A DNA stretch of 64,000 nucleotides from Algibacter sp045066735 (GTDB lineage Bacteria; Bacteroidota; Bacteroidia; Flavobacteriales; Flavobacteriaceae): positions 60,366-124,365 of the forward strand of contig NZ_JBISHH010000021.1 of the NCBI RefSeq assembly GCF_045066735.1, written 5' to 3'. The translations under genes were made by a program, and so were the position numbers. Below the pieces are notes generated by a model, which saw only the letters and a program-made list of their open reading frames with translations, searched no databases and had not been told where the DNA came from. Shown here one piece after another: positions 46,590-55,970 of this stretch; position 1 is the stretch's first letter; each line of letters opens with the position of its first letter.

Positions 46590-49436
46590 TTAAAACTTTG
46601 CTCTAAGTCCCAATGAGTAATAACGGTACGATGGGCTCGAACTCAAGCTTAATTGTTGTATGTTTTTTTCTTTAGCAATCATTAAAAGATTTGCTCCACT
46701 GGCATATACACTTAAATCTTGCATATTAAGATTTGATACTAATGTTTGAGGCAAATCAAATGTTAACTGTACCCGTTCTATTTTAAAATTACTGTTGTTG
46801 TACAACCAAAAATCTGATGTCTGACCAAAATTATTAGTATTCTCTATTGAGGACAACCTTGGAAAAGTAGCTGTATCTGCAGTAGCTTCGGTCCATCTTC
46901 CTCTTACTACTTCAGAGTATTTATCATCTGCTTGTGGTTGATAGTAACTATTTGAAGTTATTCCTTGGCTACCAACTTGAGCCGTTAATAATGTAAACAA
47001 TGTAAATGATTTATAACTCAGTTTAATGTCTGACCCAAACGTCCATGGCGCATCCCATCTACCTATAACAACTTCATCTTGCTCATTAACTAATCCGTCA
47101 TTGTTTATATCTTTATATCTTAAATCTCCCGGTTGTACAGATCCAAACTCTGGAGTAGGAATACCTTCTTTTAATGCACCATCCGTATCAAAATCGTCAA
47201 CACCAAAGAAACCTAGAGATTTTAACCCCCAATATGCATCTACAGACGTTCCTTTCCTATATTGATAATCGTCATTATAAACTTCATCTACAACAGTTCG
47301 TTCGGAGGTAGCATATAAAACACGAGCACCTAAATCTAATCCTAAATCATTAAATTTATCAGAATATCTTATTCCTAATTCGAAACCTGAACGTTTATCT
47401 GCTTCAAAATTAGAATAAGGTCTAAATGTATTATAATACTCAGGGTATAATGTTGAAGCTCTAATAGTTTGCTCATCTAATACTGAGCGAAAAGCATTCG
47501 CTTCTACCCATATTTTATCAAAAAAAAGTCCTTCTATTCCTATATTGTAATCTACTCTACGCTCCATCCCTAAACTCAAGTTCTGGCTTCTCTCAATTGT
47601 AGTATATCCGTTTTTAAAACCTGTACCATATTGATCGCCCCAATTGTAATTACCAGCATTTTGTTGGTAATATTCATCATAAAGAAAGTATCCTGGAACT
47701 TCTAAATCCGAATAAACAACTCCCATAGAAGAACGAAGTTTAAGATAATTTAACCAAGACACATCTTTTAGAGAGGTCTCTTCTGATATAATATAACCAA
47801 AACCTAAAGTAGGTGCTAATTTATCTCTATCTCCTTCGGATAATTTAACCGAATGTACATACGATGTATTTAAATCGAATAAAAACCGATCTTTATAAGT
47901 GTAGTTTAAACTTAAAGCGACGTGGCTATTTTTATCAGCTTGGGTTACCGATTTTGTTTGGGTATTATTAGCAAAACCAACTAAAGATGCTTTTAATAAA
48001 TTATTTTCATCAAGTTGTTTCTCATAATTTAATAGACCAAAGAAACCATATCTAATTGTAAATATATTTGTTTCAACATCTTCTTCTAAATTTTTAAGGT
48101 CTGTATTACCAACATTAACTAGGTTAATAATTTTATCATCATCATTCCAAGTTGGTTGATATATGGCATAAGCATTATTTACCGTTAAATTATAACGGTT
48201 ATAAAAATCGAAACTTAAATAAGTTTTAGCTGATAAGCCTTCTGTTATAGCACTTAAATCAAAATTTATTGAATTATTAACTTGACTTATACGCGATATA
48301 CTGGTTTGCTTTCCTCCTGCTATTCCTGCAGCTATTGGAACATTTCCTGTGAAAAATTGATTTCCTCCTAAAATAAAACCATCGTACTTATTGGCTGCCG
48401 CAAGAAGCCCCTCTAAACCAGGGTTATTTGTTGTGTCTATCATATCAATAGGTAACAACGGCGCATAAAGGTTTGGTTTAAAAGTAAGACCAGAATCATA
48501 CAGACTGGTTAAAGAGCTTTTATTTGTTTCAATAATCGCGATGGCATCTAAACTACTTGTAATCCAGCTATTAATTCTAAAATCGATATTACCTCTAACA
48601 TTAAAACGCTTAGTGCCTTTATCATTATCACTAAAGTCCTGCAAACTTTGATCGGATTTAAAACCAAAATTTATATAATACTTAGTATCTTCCATAGAAC
48701 CAGAAAAATCACCAATAACATTAGTAAACGAGGCTAAGGAACTAAAATAGTCTTTAGAGTATAAATCTACATCAGGATATCTAAATGGATTAGTATTATT
48801 AATTTGATTTGCAATTTGAGTATCTGAGAATGTCTGACTTAAACCATCATTTATTCGTGCTTCGTTATAAAACTGCATATAATCTGCAGAATTAAGATAA
48901 TTAGGCATGGAAATAGCTTCCTTAAGCCCTGAACTTGCACTGATATTAAACTCCGTTTTTTTAGACCCGCGTTTGGTTGTAACTACAATAACTCCATTTT
49001 TCCCCATAGAGCCGTACAATGCCGCAGCATTAGCATCCTTTAAGACTGTTATCTCTTGGATTTCCTCCATGTTTAACAAATCTATAGACCGTCCTGGAAT
49101 ACCATCCACAACAATCATAGCTCCACCTAACCCTCTAATGTTTTCGCTATACTTCAGACCGGTAATTCTACCATTTAAAGCATCTCTTACCCATTGGGTA
49201 TTATCATATTTTAAAAACTCATCAGGCACAATTGAAGATACAGCTCCTACTACATTTTTATTTTTTTCGGTTTGAAACCCCAAAGTCACCTCTTTATTCA
49301 CCTTAGCAACCAAATCTATACTATTGGTAATAATAGAATCGTTCTCTACGGGTGTTTGCCCAAATAATGAAAAGGAAAATAGCATGTAGCCTCCTAAACA
49401 AAGGAGCGGTTTTTTATATTTTATAAATTGTTTCAT
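46590..49436 (-). CDS. SusC-like TonB-dependent transporter lacking the regulatory domain (second pair)
   Basis: About 948 residues from Met at 49436, which starts a clear signal peptide; a longer frame to 49484 would overlap the upstream SusD gene. The plug domain is present (VVDGIPGRSIDLLNMEEIQEITVLKDANAAALYG, VIVVTTKRG) and the beta-barrel fills the rest, ending in an aromatic-Phe residue. The N-terminal carboxypeptidase-D-regulatory-like domain seen in the other SusC is missing. It should form an outer-membrane importer with the SusD encoded next. Confidence 0.9.
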   Translation of the reverse strand: MKQFIKYKKPLLCLGGYMLFSFSLFGQTPVENDSIITNSIDLVAKVNKEVTLGFQTEKNKNVVGAVSSIVPDEFLKYDNTQWVRDALNGRITGLKYSENIRGLGGAMIVVDGIPGRSIDLLNMEEIQEITVLKDANAAALYGSMGKNGVIVVTTKRGSKKTEFNISASSGLKEAISMPNYLNSADYMQFYNEARINDGLSQTFSDTQIANQINNTNPFRYPDVDLYSKDYFSSLASFTNVIGDFSGSMEDTKYYINFGFKSDQSLQDFSDNDKGTKRFNVRGNIDFRINSWITSSLDAIAIIETNKSSLTSLYDSGLTFKPNLYAPLLPIDMIDTTNNPGLEGLLAAANKYDGFILGGNQFFTGNVPIAAGIAGGKQTSISRISQVNNSINFDLSAITEGLSAKTYLSFDFYNRYNLTVNNAYAIYQPTWNDDDKIINLVNVGNTDLKNLEEDVETNIFTIRYGFFGLLNYEKQLDENNLLKASLVGFANNTQTKSVTQADKNSHVALSLNYTYKDRFLFDLNTSYVHSVKLSEGDRDKLAPTLGFGYIISEETSLKDVSWLNYLKLRSSMGVVYSDLEVPGYFLYDEYYQQNAGNYNWGDQYGTGFKNGYTTIERSQNLSLGMERRVDYNIGIEGLFFDKIWVEANAFRSVLDEQTIRASTLYPEYYNTFRPYSNFEADKRSGFELGIRYSDKFNDLGLDLGARVLYATSERTVVDEVYNDDYQYRKGTSVDAYWGLKSLGFFGVDDFDTDGALKEGIPTPEFGSVQPGDLRYKDINNDGLVNEQDEVVIGRWDAPWTFGSDIKLSYKSFTLFTLLTAQVGSQGITSNSYYQPQADDKYSEVVRGRWTEATADTATFPRLSSIENTNNFGQTSDFWLYNNSNFKIERVQLTFDLPQTLVSNLNMQDLSVYASGANLLMIAKEKNIQQLSLSSSPSYRYYSLGLRAKF

Positions 49437-49477
49437 AAATTGGTTGTTATTTTTTTGTACAAAAAACAAATTAAATG

Positions 49478-51280
49478 TTACCATCCTGGGTTTTGAGGGA
49501 ATCCTTCATAAAGCTGTGTATCATCCTGAGGAATAGGCAGCCAATAGTGTTTTTCTTCAAAAACTTTAGTTCTTAATACTTCTTCCACCATATTGATAGG
49601 TTTGCCATTTGAACTTCGATCGAATCTTATTCCTGTTTTTAATTTATATTTAATATCTGTTCCGAGTTTCCATCTTCGCACATCCATCCACCTATGGTTT
49701 TCCCAAGACATCTCCATGCCACGCTCACGGCGAATTTCGTCCATAAACACGTTTGGACTTGTTAAGTTTACTCCGTTGACATTTAAACTACCGTCTGGTT
49801 CAGCACGCTCTCTAATGGCATTAATAGCATCTAAAGCAGAAAGATCAAAACCTGATGGCTTTCCATTAATTCCGTAACCAATTACTGCAGCTTCTGCATA
49901 CATTAAATACACATCTGTAAGTCTTACGTGAAGTCTCCATGAAAATAGACTTTGATTATCATACTTATTAAATCCTCTTGGGAACCACTTTTTTGCTACA
50001 TACCCTGTACGAGTTCCGTTACTCTTACCCGGATATCTATGTGAACCTCCATCGTAAAATTCTGCATATCGATCTACTTCAGCAGCTCCGGTGGCAGCTC
50101 CTATATTATTGACCATCTGATCTCCATCTACAACAATCCATTTATAAAAGCGAGGATCTCTATTTGCCCAAGGATCTTCTGGGTCATAAAGTGGACTATC
50201 TTCGCACGACAATCCATCTTTCATACCAAAATTATTCTGTATATAATTATGTGTAGGTGAGTTTATTCCATTGGTACCATTAAGCGCACCTAATTGCCAT
50301 GAATTACCTAAATATGCACCAAACCATCCTACAGATCCAGCTTGACCAAAAACATATTCAGAGCTATCAGGGTAAAGCCCACTAGGATCATAAAAAATAT
50401 CTTCATAATCATCCCAACTTTGTAATCGGTATCTCGGTATCTCTATCAATTCAGCAAAGGCATCTGCCGCTAGTTTACAAAGTTCTACATTGTACCCATA
50501 CGTGTCATTGCTATTTTGCATTAACGGACTTGCAGCATATAATAAGTTTTTTCCTTTTAATGCCAGTGCAGCACCTTTGGTTATTCTAAATAAGTTTTGA
50601 CCATTAGTAGCATTACCCGGTGCCCAATCGGCATCATCCCAATCTTCCGGTAACAATGCAATCGCTCTATCAAAATCCTTATCAATTTCTAGAGCAGTTT
50701 CAGCCCATTCTGTAGGCCTTGGTAATTGCCAATCATCTTCTAAAACACGATCTATATAAGGCATAGCACCCCAGAATTTCATGATTTCATGATGAAAAAA
50801 GCCTCTAAAAAAATAAGCTTGACCTAAAACGGCGTCTTTTTCTTGTTGGGTAGCATCTACCATCAACTCTTCTGCATTAGCAATAACGATATTTGCTTTT
50901 CTTAATCCTGCCCAACTACTTGGCCATAGCGAACTTCTATCAAAAGGAACGCCAGAAGCCGTATTATTTGCTCCGCTAAAATAATTGAAAGTATTCCCTT
51001 CCCAATCCCAATATCGGCCTTGATCTATTGAATAATCGAAAATCCAGGTTTCTACCCCAATGGCATCCTCACCGTAAATGGGATAATTAGAATAAAAGGA
51101 CAAAGAATAATCAACAATCATAGCATACATTTCTTCCACAAAACCTTGCGAACTGTCAAAGTTTTTAAAAACCTCATCAATGGAAAGATCGGTATCTAAA
51201 GGCTTATCTAAATAGTCTTCACAAGAATCTATTACTATAGCAAGACATAATAGACCTATTAACTTATATAAATTTCTCAT
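49478..51280 (-). CDS. SusD/RagB-like surface lipoprotein (first pair)
   Basis: 600 residues with lipoprotein signal (IVIDSCEDYLDKP). SusD features: QAYFFRGFFHHEIMKFWG, LTDVYLMYAEAAV, DAINAIRERA and IRRERGMEMSWENHRWMDVRRW. It begins 10 bp after the first SusC gene and pairs with it. Confidence 0.93.
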   Translation of the reverse strand: MRNLYKLIGLLCLAIVIDSCEDYLDKPLDTDLSIDEVFKNFDSSQGFVEEMYAMIVDYSLSFYSNYPIYGEDAIGVETWIFDYSIDQGRYWDWEGNTFNYFSGANNTASGVPFDRSSLWPSSWAGLRKANIVIANAEELMVDATQQEKDAVLGQAYFFRGFFHHEIMKFWGAMPYIDRVLEDDWQLPRPTEWAETALEIDKDFDRAIALLPEDWDDADWAPGNATNGQNLFRITKGAALALKGKNLLYAASPLMQNSNDTYGYNVELCKLAADAFAELIEIPRYRLQSWDDYEDIFYDPSGLYPDSSEYVFGQAGSVGWFGAYLGNSWQLGALNGTNGINSPTHNYIQNNFGMKDGLSCEDSPLYDPEDPWANRDPRFYKWIVVDGDQMVNNIGAATGAAEVDRYAEFYDGGSHRYPGKSNGTRTGYVAKKWFPRGFNKYDNQSLFSWRLHVRLTDVYLMYAEAAVIGYGINGKPSGFDLSALDAINAIRERAEPDGSLNVNGVNLTSPNVFMDEIRRERGMEMSWENHRWMDVRRWKLGTDIKYKLKTGIRFDRSSNGKPINMVEEVLRTKVFEEKHYWLPIPQDDTQLYEGFPQNPGW

Positions 51281-51290
51281 TGTCTTTTTC

Positions 51291-54200
51291 TTAAAAATTA
51301 ATTGTTACTCCTAAATTCACTCTTTTAAATGTAGGATAGTTACCTCTAGATTCGGATTGATTACCAACATTCTCCTCCCTATCATCCGGAAGATCGGACC
51401 AAAAGGCTAAATTGTTACCATTTACAAAAACCCTGTATTGGCTACCTTCATCGGTTCCAAAAGTATACGCTAGCTCTACATTTTGTAATCTAACAAATGA
51501 AGCATCATACCAATTTCTATAAGAATCCGTACCACCACCTACACCTCCATATGAAGGTAGAACTTCTACTCCATCAGGATTAGTTACACTCCAATAATCA
51601 GATTTCTCTTCAAAAAACAATGGTGTGCTTGCTGCAAATGTTCGATCTTGATATTCTTTGGTTGTGTTACTCACACCATAAAACTGAATCATAAATGATA
51701 AATTTTTATATCCGGCCCCTAAGTTTAGGTTGTATGTATTTTGTGGACGTGTTGGGTATCCATAAGGCACAACATCATCATTATTTATTACGCCATCTCC
51801 ATTATAATCTATGGTATCGTAAGCACCAGGCCTTACTGCTTCTTGATTGTTTTCTAAAGGATTAGAACCATAAACATCATTCCAAGATTGTAATATATTA
51901 CCCCTTATTGAAGTATAGTTTTGACCAATAGGAAATCCTTGCTCTTTTTGATAATCTAACTGTAATAATGGGTCTTCTTTATATCGCACCTCATCTTTAG
52001 CTGTTGCATAAGCAAAATTTGCTGAGACATCCCAATTCTCAGTAATGCGGTGTTTAAAGTTTAAAGCGACTTCTAATCCTTTCACAGTTGTTTCTCCGAG
52101 ATTCACATCTGCAGGATCAAAACCGAAAAAAGAAGGTACACTTCTGTCATCGGCAGGAATTATAATATCATACCTATCTTCTTTGAATAAATCAACATCT
52201 AAAGAAAACATGTTTCTCAAAATAGCCATTTCAAAACCTATATTGGCTTTTTTAGAAGTTTCCCAGCGTAAATCTGAATTCCCAATAACCAGTTCTTGAT
52301 AATAAGTATATGGTGAGTTTGTTCCCCAAAGATTTGCATTATTCATATAAGCCGTTCCTCCGTTCGCCCATTGCGAGGTATAAGACCACCTGTTACCAGC
52401 TTGATCATCACCAACAAGACCATAAGACCCACGTATTTTAAGTTTATTTACCCACGACACATCCTCCATGAACGACTCATTGCTAATCATCCATCCTATG
52501 GCAGCCGAAGGAAAAAGCTCGAATTTATAGCCTAAACCGAATTTTTCCGAACCATTATAAGCTCCATTAACATCTAGAAAATAACGGTTATCATAATTAT
52601 AAACCATTCTAGCCACCCAATCCTCTCTATATTTAGGCGCTCTTGGTTGAAAGAAATCATCTACATCACGAAATTCTTCTCTATTCATTAATGCTAATAA
52701 ACCTATGGTATGTTTATCTGCAAATGTTTTATCATAATTTAATGCGAACTGATAGAATAATCTACTAGTTGTTGCCCAATCATCTATTCCAAGAGATTCT
52801 CTTGTCCAAGGCTCCACTACAAAATCAAATTGATTCGTTCCTTCGGGTGTAACAATTTGTTCGGTTCCATCTGTAAGGTAAACCTTGTAAATCACGTTAT
52901 CTCCACCATCAGGGCCACCTTCATAAATGCCACTTTCTCCAATAAAATTATTATCATAAGATAGAGAAGCTTTTAAAGAAAGTCCTTCTGTAATAAAATC
53001 TAATTTTTGCGTAAGTACAAAATCGGTATTGATTTGAACTCTATGGCTTTTAGTTGCTCCTTTTGCAGAAAGTAGTACTGCTGGATTAGCCAGTTCATAG
53101 TTTTCTTCAGCAGTTCTTCCATAAGTTCCATCAGGATATATAGGATAAAATAAACTAGGTGCTAAATTATAAATACTACTATAAAGTAATTGATTGTCTG
53201 CTTCATTGCCATTTTGTATTCCATAATGTCCTGAAAGGTTAACCGACAAACGGGTATTTTTTGAAATATCAAAATCAATATTACTTCTAAAGTTAAAACG
53301 ATCATAATCAAAACTAGGAGCATAATCTCTTCCATTATCGAAAGAAGCGCCATCAAAGATATCCCCAACATGCTGATAACCGATTCCACCAAAGTATTTC
53401 ACGGCATCTGTTCCACCACGAACGGAAAGGTTTACTCTATGATCCATGGCAAAATCTTTCTGTGTAGCATCAACCCAATCTACATTTGGATAGATATAAC
53501 TATCTGTTTCACTTGTACGGTTTCTGTATCTATCAACAATGGCGACTGGAGTATATTGATCCCAAGCACCACCTAAAGCTGCTGTGCGCTCTATAGATTC
53601 ATTAACTGCTGATATACCATCGTAAGAATCGTATTTCTGTGGCAATTTTGATGGGGTTTTAATAGTAGAACTTGCCGTAACCGAAAGTTGTGCTTTTCCT
53701 GTTTTACCGCGTTTAGTAGTAATAAGAATTACTCCGTTACCACCTTTTACACCAAATACAGCAGTAGCAGAGGCATCTTTTAGCACCGAAATACTTTCAA
53801 TATCGTTTGAGTTAACGTCATTCATACTTCGTTCTATACCATCAACAAGAATTAATGGTTGTCCGTCACCATTCCAACTACTTTGTCCACGGATATATAT
53901 TGCAGGACTTTCGTCACCTGGACGCCCCGAAGAAGACACCGTAACAACACCAGGCAAACGCCCTGTAAGAGCTTGACCTACAGTGGAAACGCCTCCAGAT
54001 TGCAATAAATCTTCTCCTTTAACCTGCACAATCGAACCTACAATACTTTCTTTCTTCTGTTTTCCATATCCAACAATAACAATCTCTTCAAGCGCTGCTG
54101 TTTCTGCAACCATAATAATATTAATATCTGTTCGACCGTTAACATTAATGGTTTGGGTAGCAAAACCTACATAACTCGATATTAATTTTGCGTTTTTTGG

Positions 54201-54455
54201 TACATCTATAGTAAACCTACCATCAAAATCTGTCATTACACCATTAGTTGTACCCTGCTGAAGAATATTAGCACCTATAACAGCGCCTAACTCCGCCTCG
54301 GTAACAGTACCACTTACTGTAATAATTTCCTGAGGATTTGTTTGAGCAAAAATATTTAATGGGGAAATAGAAATCAATAATATAAAGAGCCCTATTTTAA
54401 GAACACACTTAAAATTAGAATCAGGCTGTTTTGTGCAAGGAGTTCGTTTTTTCAT
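51291..54455 (-). CDS. SusC-like TonB-dependent transporter (first pair)
   Basis: 1054 residues. Signal peptide (about 1-38), carboxypeptidase-D-regulatory-like domain (about 45-120), the TonB-box-like EEIVIVGYG, plug (about 125-240 with LVDGIERSMNDVNSNDIESISVLKDASATAVFG) and beta-barrel ending in NF. It imports oligosaccharides across the outer membrane. It is the first gene of an operon running SusC-SusD-SusC-SusD-lipoproteins-TPR-phosphatase. An AraR-type operator lies 271 bp upstream. Confidence 0.94.
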   Translation of the reverse strand: MKKRTPCTKQPDSNFKCVLKIGLFILLISISPLNIFAQTNPQEIITVSGTVTEAELGAVIGANILQQGTTNGVMTDFDGRFTIDVPKNAKLISSYVGFATQTINVNGRTDINIIMVAETAALEEIVIVGYGKQKKESIVGSIVQVKGEDLLQSGGVSTVGQALTGRLPGVVTVSSSGRPGDESPAIYIRGQSSWNGDGQPLILVDGIERSMNDVNSNDIESISVLKDASATAVFGVKGGNGVILITTKRGKTGKAQLSVTASSTIKTPSKLPQKYDSYDGISAVNESIERTAALGGAWDQYTPVAIVDRYRNRTSETDSYIYPNVDWVDATQKDFAMDHRVNLSVRGGTDAVKYFGGIGYQHVGDIFDGASFDNGRDYAPSFDYDRFNFRSNIDFDISKNTRLSVNLSGHYGIQNGNEADNQLLYSSIYNLAPSLFYPIYPDGTYGRTAEENYELANPAVLLSAKGATKSHRVQINTDFVLTQKLDFITEGLSLKASLSYDNNFIGESGIYEGGPDGGDNVIYKVYLTDGTEQIVTPEGTNQFDFVVEPWTRESLGIDDWATTSRLFYQFALNYDKTFADKHTIGLLALMNREEFRDVDDFFQPRAPKYREDWVARMVYNYDNRYFLDVNGAYNGSEKFGLGYKFELFPSAAIGWMISNESFMEDVSWVNKLKIRGSYGLVGDDQAGNRWSYTSQWANGGTAYMNNANLWGTNSPYTYYQELVIGNSDLRWETSKKANIGFEMAILRNMFSLDVDLFKEDRYDIIIPADDRSVPSFFGFDPADVNLGETTVKGLEVALNFKHRITENWDVSANFAYATAKDEVRYKEDPLLQLDYQKEQGFPIGQNYTSIRGNILQSWNDVYGSNPLENNQEAVRPGAYDTIDYNGDGVINNDDVVPYGYPTRPQNTYNLNLGAGYKNLSFMIQFYGVSNTTKEYQDRTFAASTPLFFEEKSDYWSVTNPDGVEVLPSYGGVGGGTDSYRNWYDASFVRLQNVELAYTFGTDEGSQYRVFVNGNNLAFWSDLPDDREENVGNQSESRGNYPTFKRVNLGVTINF

Positions 54456-55459
54456 CTCTAAAATCTGGTTGATACTTATTTTAATTGTTCATTAAAAGCC
54501 TATAAGGCTTTAAGCCCTATACTCTAAATCTGAATCAACTCTTATAATATAATTACGTTATTTTTTTTACAGTCAATCTAGTTATTGTATCGAAACATAG
54601 CCCTTGTATATATATTCAAAAATAGCATTACCTAGCTAATTAGTTACCAAATAAAAAAAGCTTGAGAGAGATATAATTGGACATGGGATATTATTTATAG
54701 TATGATATTACAATATTAATAAAATAAAATGTGAAAACCACACTTAATATAAATTTTGTTTTGTTAATATTTAACTTTGGTGGTATTCTCTAGCAAAAAC
54801 AACTGTTTCCACACTGTAAATTATTTTTTAATTCTAGAAATAGCTCGCTATATAATAAAAAATAAAAGTTAGAGATTGAAAATAGATTTTAATAAGCCCC
54901 GAGGTAGATTCTAGTTTATTGACAAACGCACCCTAAGCTCTAAATTATATTATCAAATAAAAAACTTAAAACATACGCAGAACAAATTTGGAACATAAAG
55001 CTAACCTATCATTTATTACATGAGCACTATGACATTTTAAATTATTCAATCTCTGAGTAAATTAAGATATTAAAGACCGATGCTATTTAAACTATATAGC
55101 CTATAACAGGTAAAAACACAAGTTTTTAATTGTACTCCTTTTATACTGTTTTACAATTTTATGCCATATATCAAACTTCGGTTTTACTACAGGAGTATTA
55201 AAAGCACTGTAATGCTTTAAATAAAACATTTTCATTTATTTACAATAAAAACAACATAACACACTGAAAATAAGGTATTAACACCCGTTTTCAAGATTAA
55301 GTATTTGCACGCTATTAAAACTCGTAATATCATCCGACATTTGTAATGTAATCAAAAACAAAAATTTCGATTGAGTAGCTACTATCAGTTTTTAATTATA
55401 AAGGCGGAATCTGAAAAGTCTTAAAAAAGAGTAGGAAATATTTTTTAAAACCATTAATT
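54456..55459. other. Long intergenic region between first SusC and the lectin gene
   Basis: 1004 bp without a credible gene on either strand. It holds an AraR-type operator (54727-54745). A -7-like sequence for SusC (plus strand GAAACATA, 54591-54598, with CAA 17 bp beyond) is one mismatch from consensus. A plus-strand TAACTTTG near 54771 has no gene close by. The rest is AT-rich; no RNA family was recognised. Confidence 0.45.
54727..54745. promoter_or_regulatory. AraR-type operator upstream of the SusC/SusD operon
   Basis: AAATGTGAAAACCACACTT: half sites AAATGT and ACACTT spaced by 7 bp. The distance to the start codon (271 bp) is the longest among the sites here. It could also affect the lectin gene, which is further away. 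Confidence 0.62.
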
Positions 55460-55804
55460 ATGTCAAGTTATAAAGTAAACATTCCAGCAGGCCCACTATT
55501 TAGTAACGAGGAAGCTCAAGCCATTGGCCCAAAAATAGCAGCAGCGCACGGCGGTAAATTTACGGGTTCTTGGAATACCGTAGTAGAAGGTAAAATGAGT
55601 GTTGTAGAAGTTGAACTAAATACAGACCATACAGGTTCTAACGAATTTAAAGTAGATGTTCTAGCAGGCCCGTTATGGAATAATGATGAAGCACAGAAAT
55701 TAGGCCCGGCAATTGCCGCATCTTACGGTGCCGAATTTACAGGACATTGGAAAACAATTATCGAGGGTAAAATGAGCGTTATTGGAGTAAAATATGCCAT
55801 TTAG
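55460..55804 (+). CDS. MVL-like mannan/oligomannose-binding lectin
   Basis: 114 residues made of two tandem homologous halves of about 54, each with AGPL[FW][SN]N[ED]EAQ, a GPKIAA/GPAIAA stretch, FTG[SH]W and EGKMSV. Length, duplication and almost every motif match MVL, the lectin of the cyanobacterium Microcystis viridis that binds oligomannose core glycans (Man-GlcNAc-GlcNAc) and is reported to have weak glycosidase activity. There is no signal peptide, so it is cytoplasmic unless released. It stands alone on the plus strand with its own terminator and looks GC-richer than its surroundings, which suggests horizontal transfer. Confidence 0.92.
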   Translation: MSSYKVNIPAGPLFSNEEAQAIGPKIAAAHGGKFTGSWNTVVEGKMSVVEVELNTDHTGSNEFKVDVLAGPLWNNDEAQKLGPAIAASYGAEFTGHWKTIIEGKMSVIGVKYAI

Positions 55805-55810
55805 TAATTT

Positions 55811-55853
55811 AAAAACTCCAAACCTAGATGCGCTCTATGTTTGGAGTTTTTCT
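55811..55853 (+). terminator. Terminator of the MVL-like lectin gene
   Basis: Perfect 13-bp stem AAAAACTCCAAAC/GTTTGGAGTTTTT (55811-55823 and 55839-55851) with the T-run on the plus strand, 7 bp after the stop codon. Confidence 0.9.
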
Positions 55854-55970
55854 TATATAAAGAAGCAGAACATCACTTAAAAAAAATGAGAAATGTTAGT
55901 ATAAGCTAACAAGCAAACCTACTTGTTTTATTAGTCAACAAATTATAGTATGTACTACAACTTACCAATA

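Noticed and set aside
54456..55459. Hidden small gene or riboswitch in the 1-kb gap
   Set aside because: All frames are broken by stops and no conserved RNA structure was recognised by eye; a covariance-model search would be needed to reopen this.
55460..55804. MVL-like gene as cyanobacterial contamination of the assembly
   Set aside because: It sits in continuous sequence between typical flavobacterial genes with an AT-rich leader and a normal local terminator.
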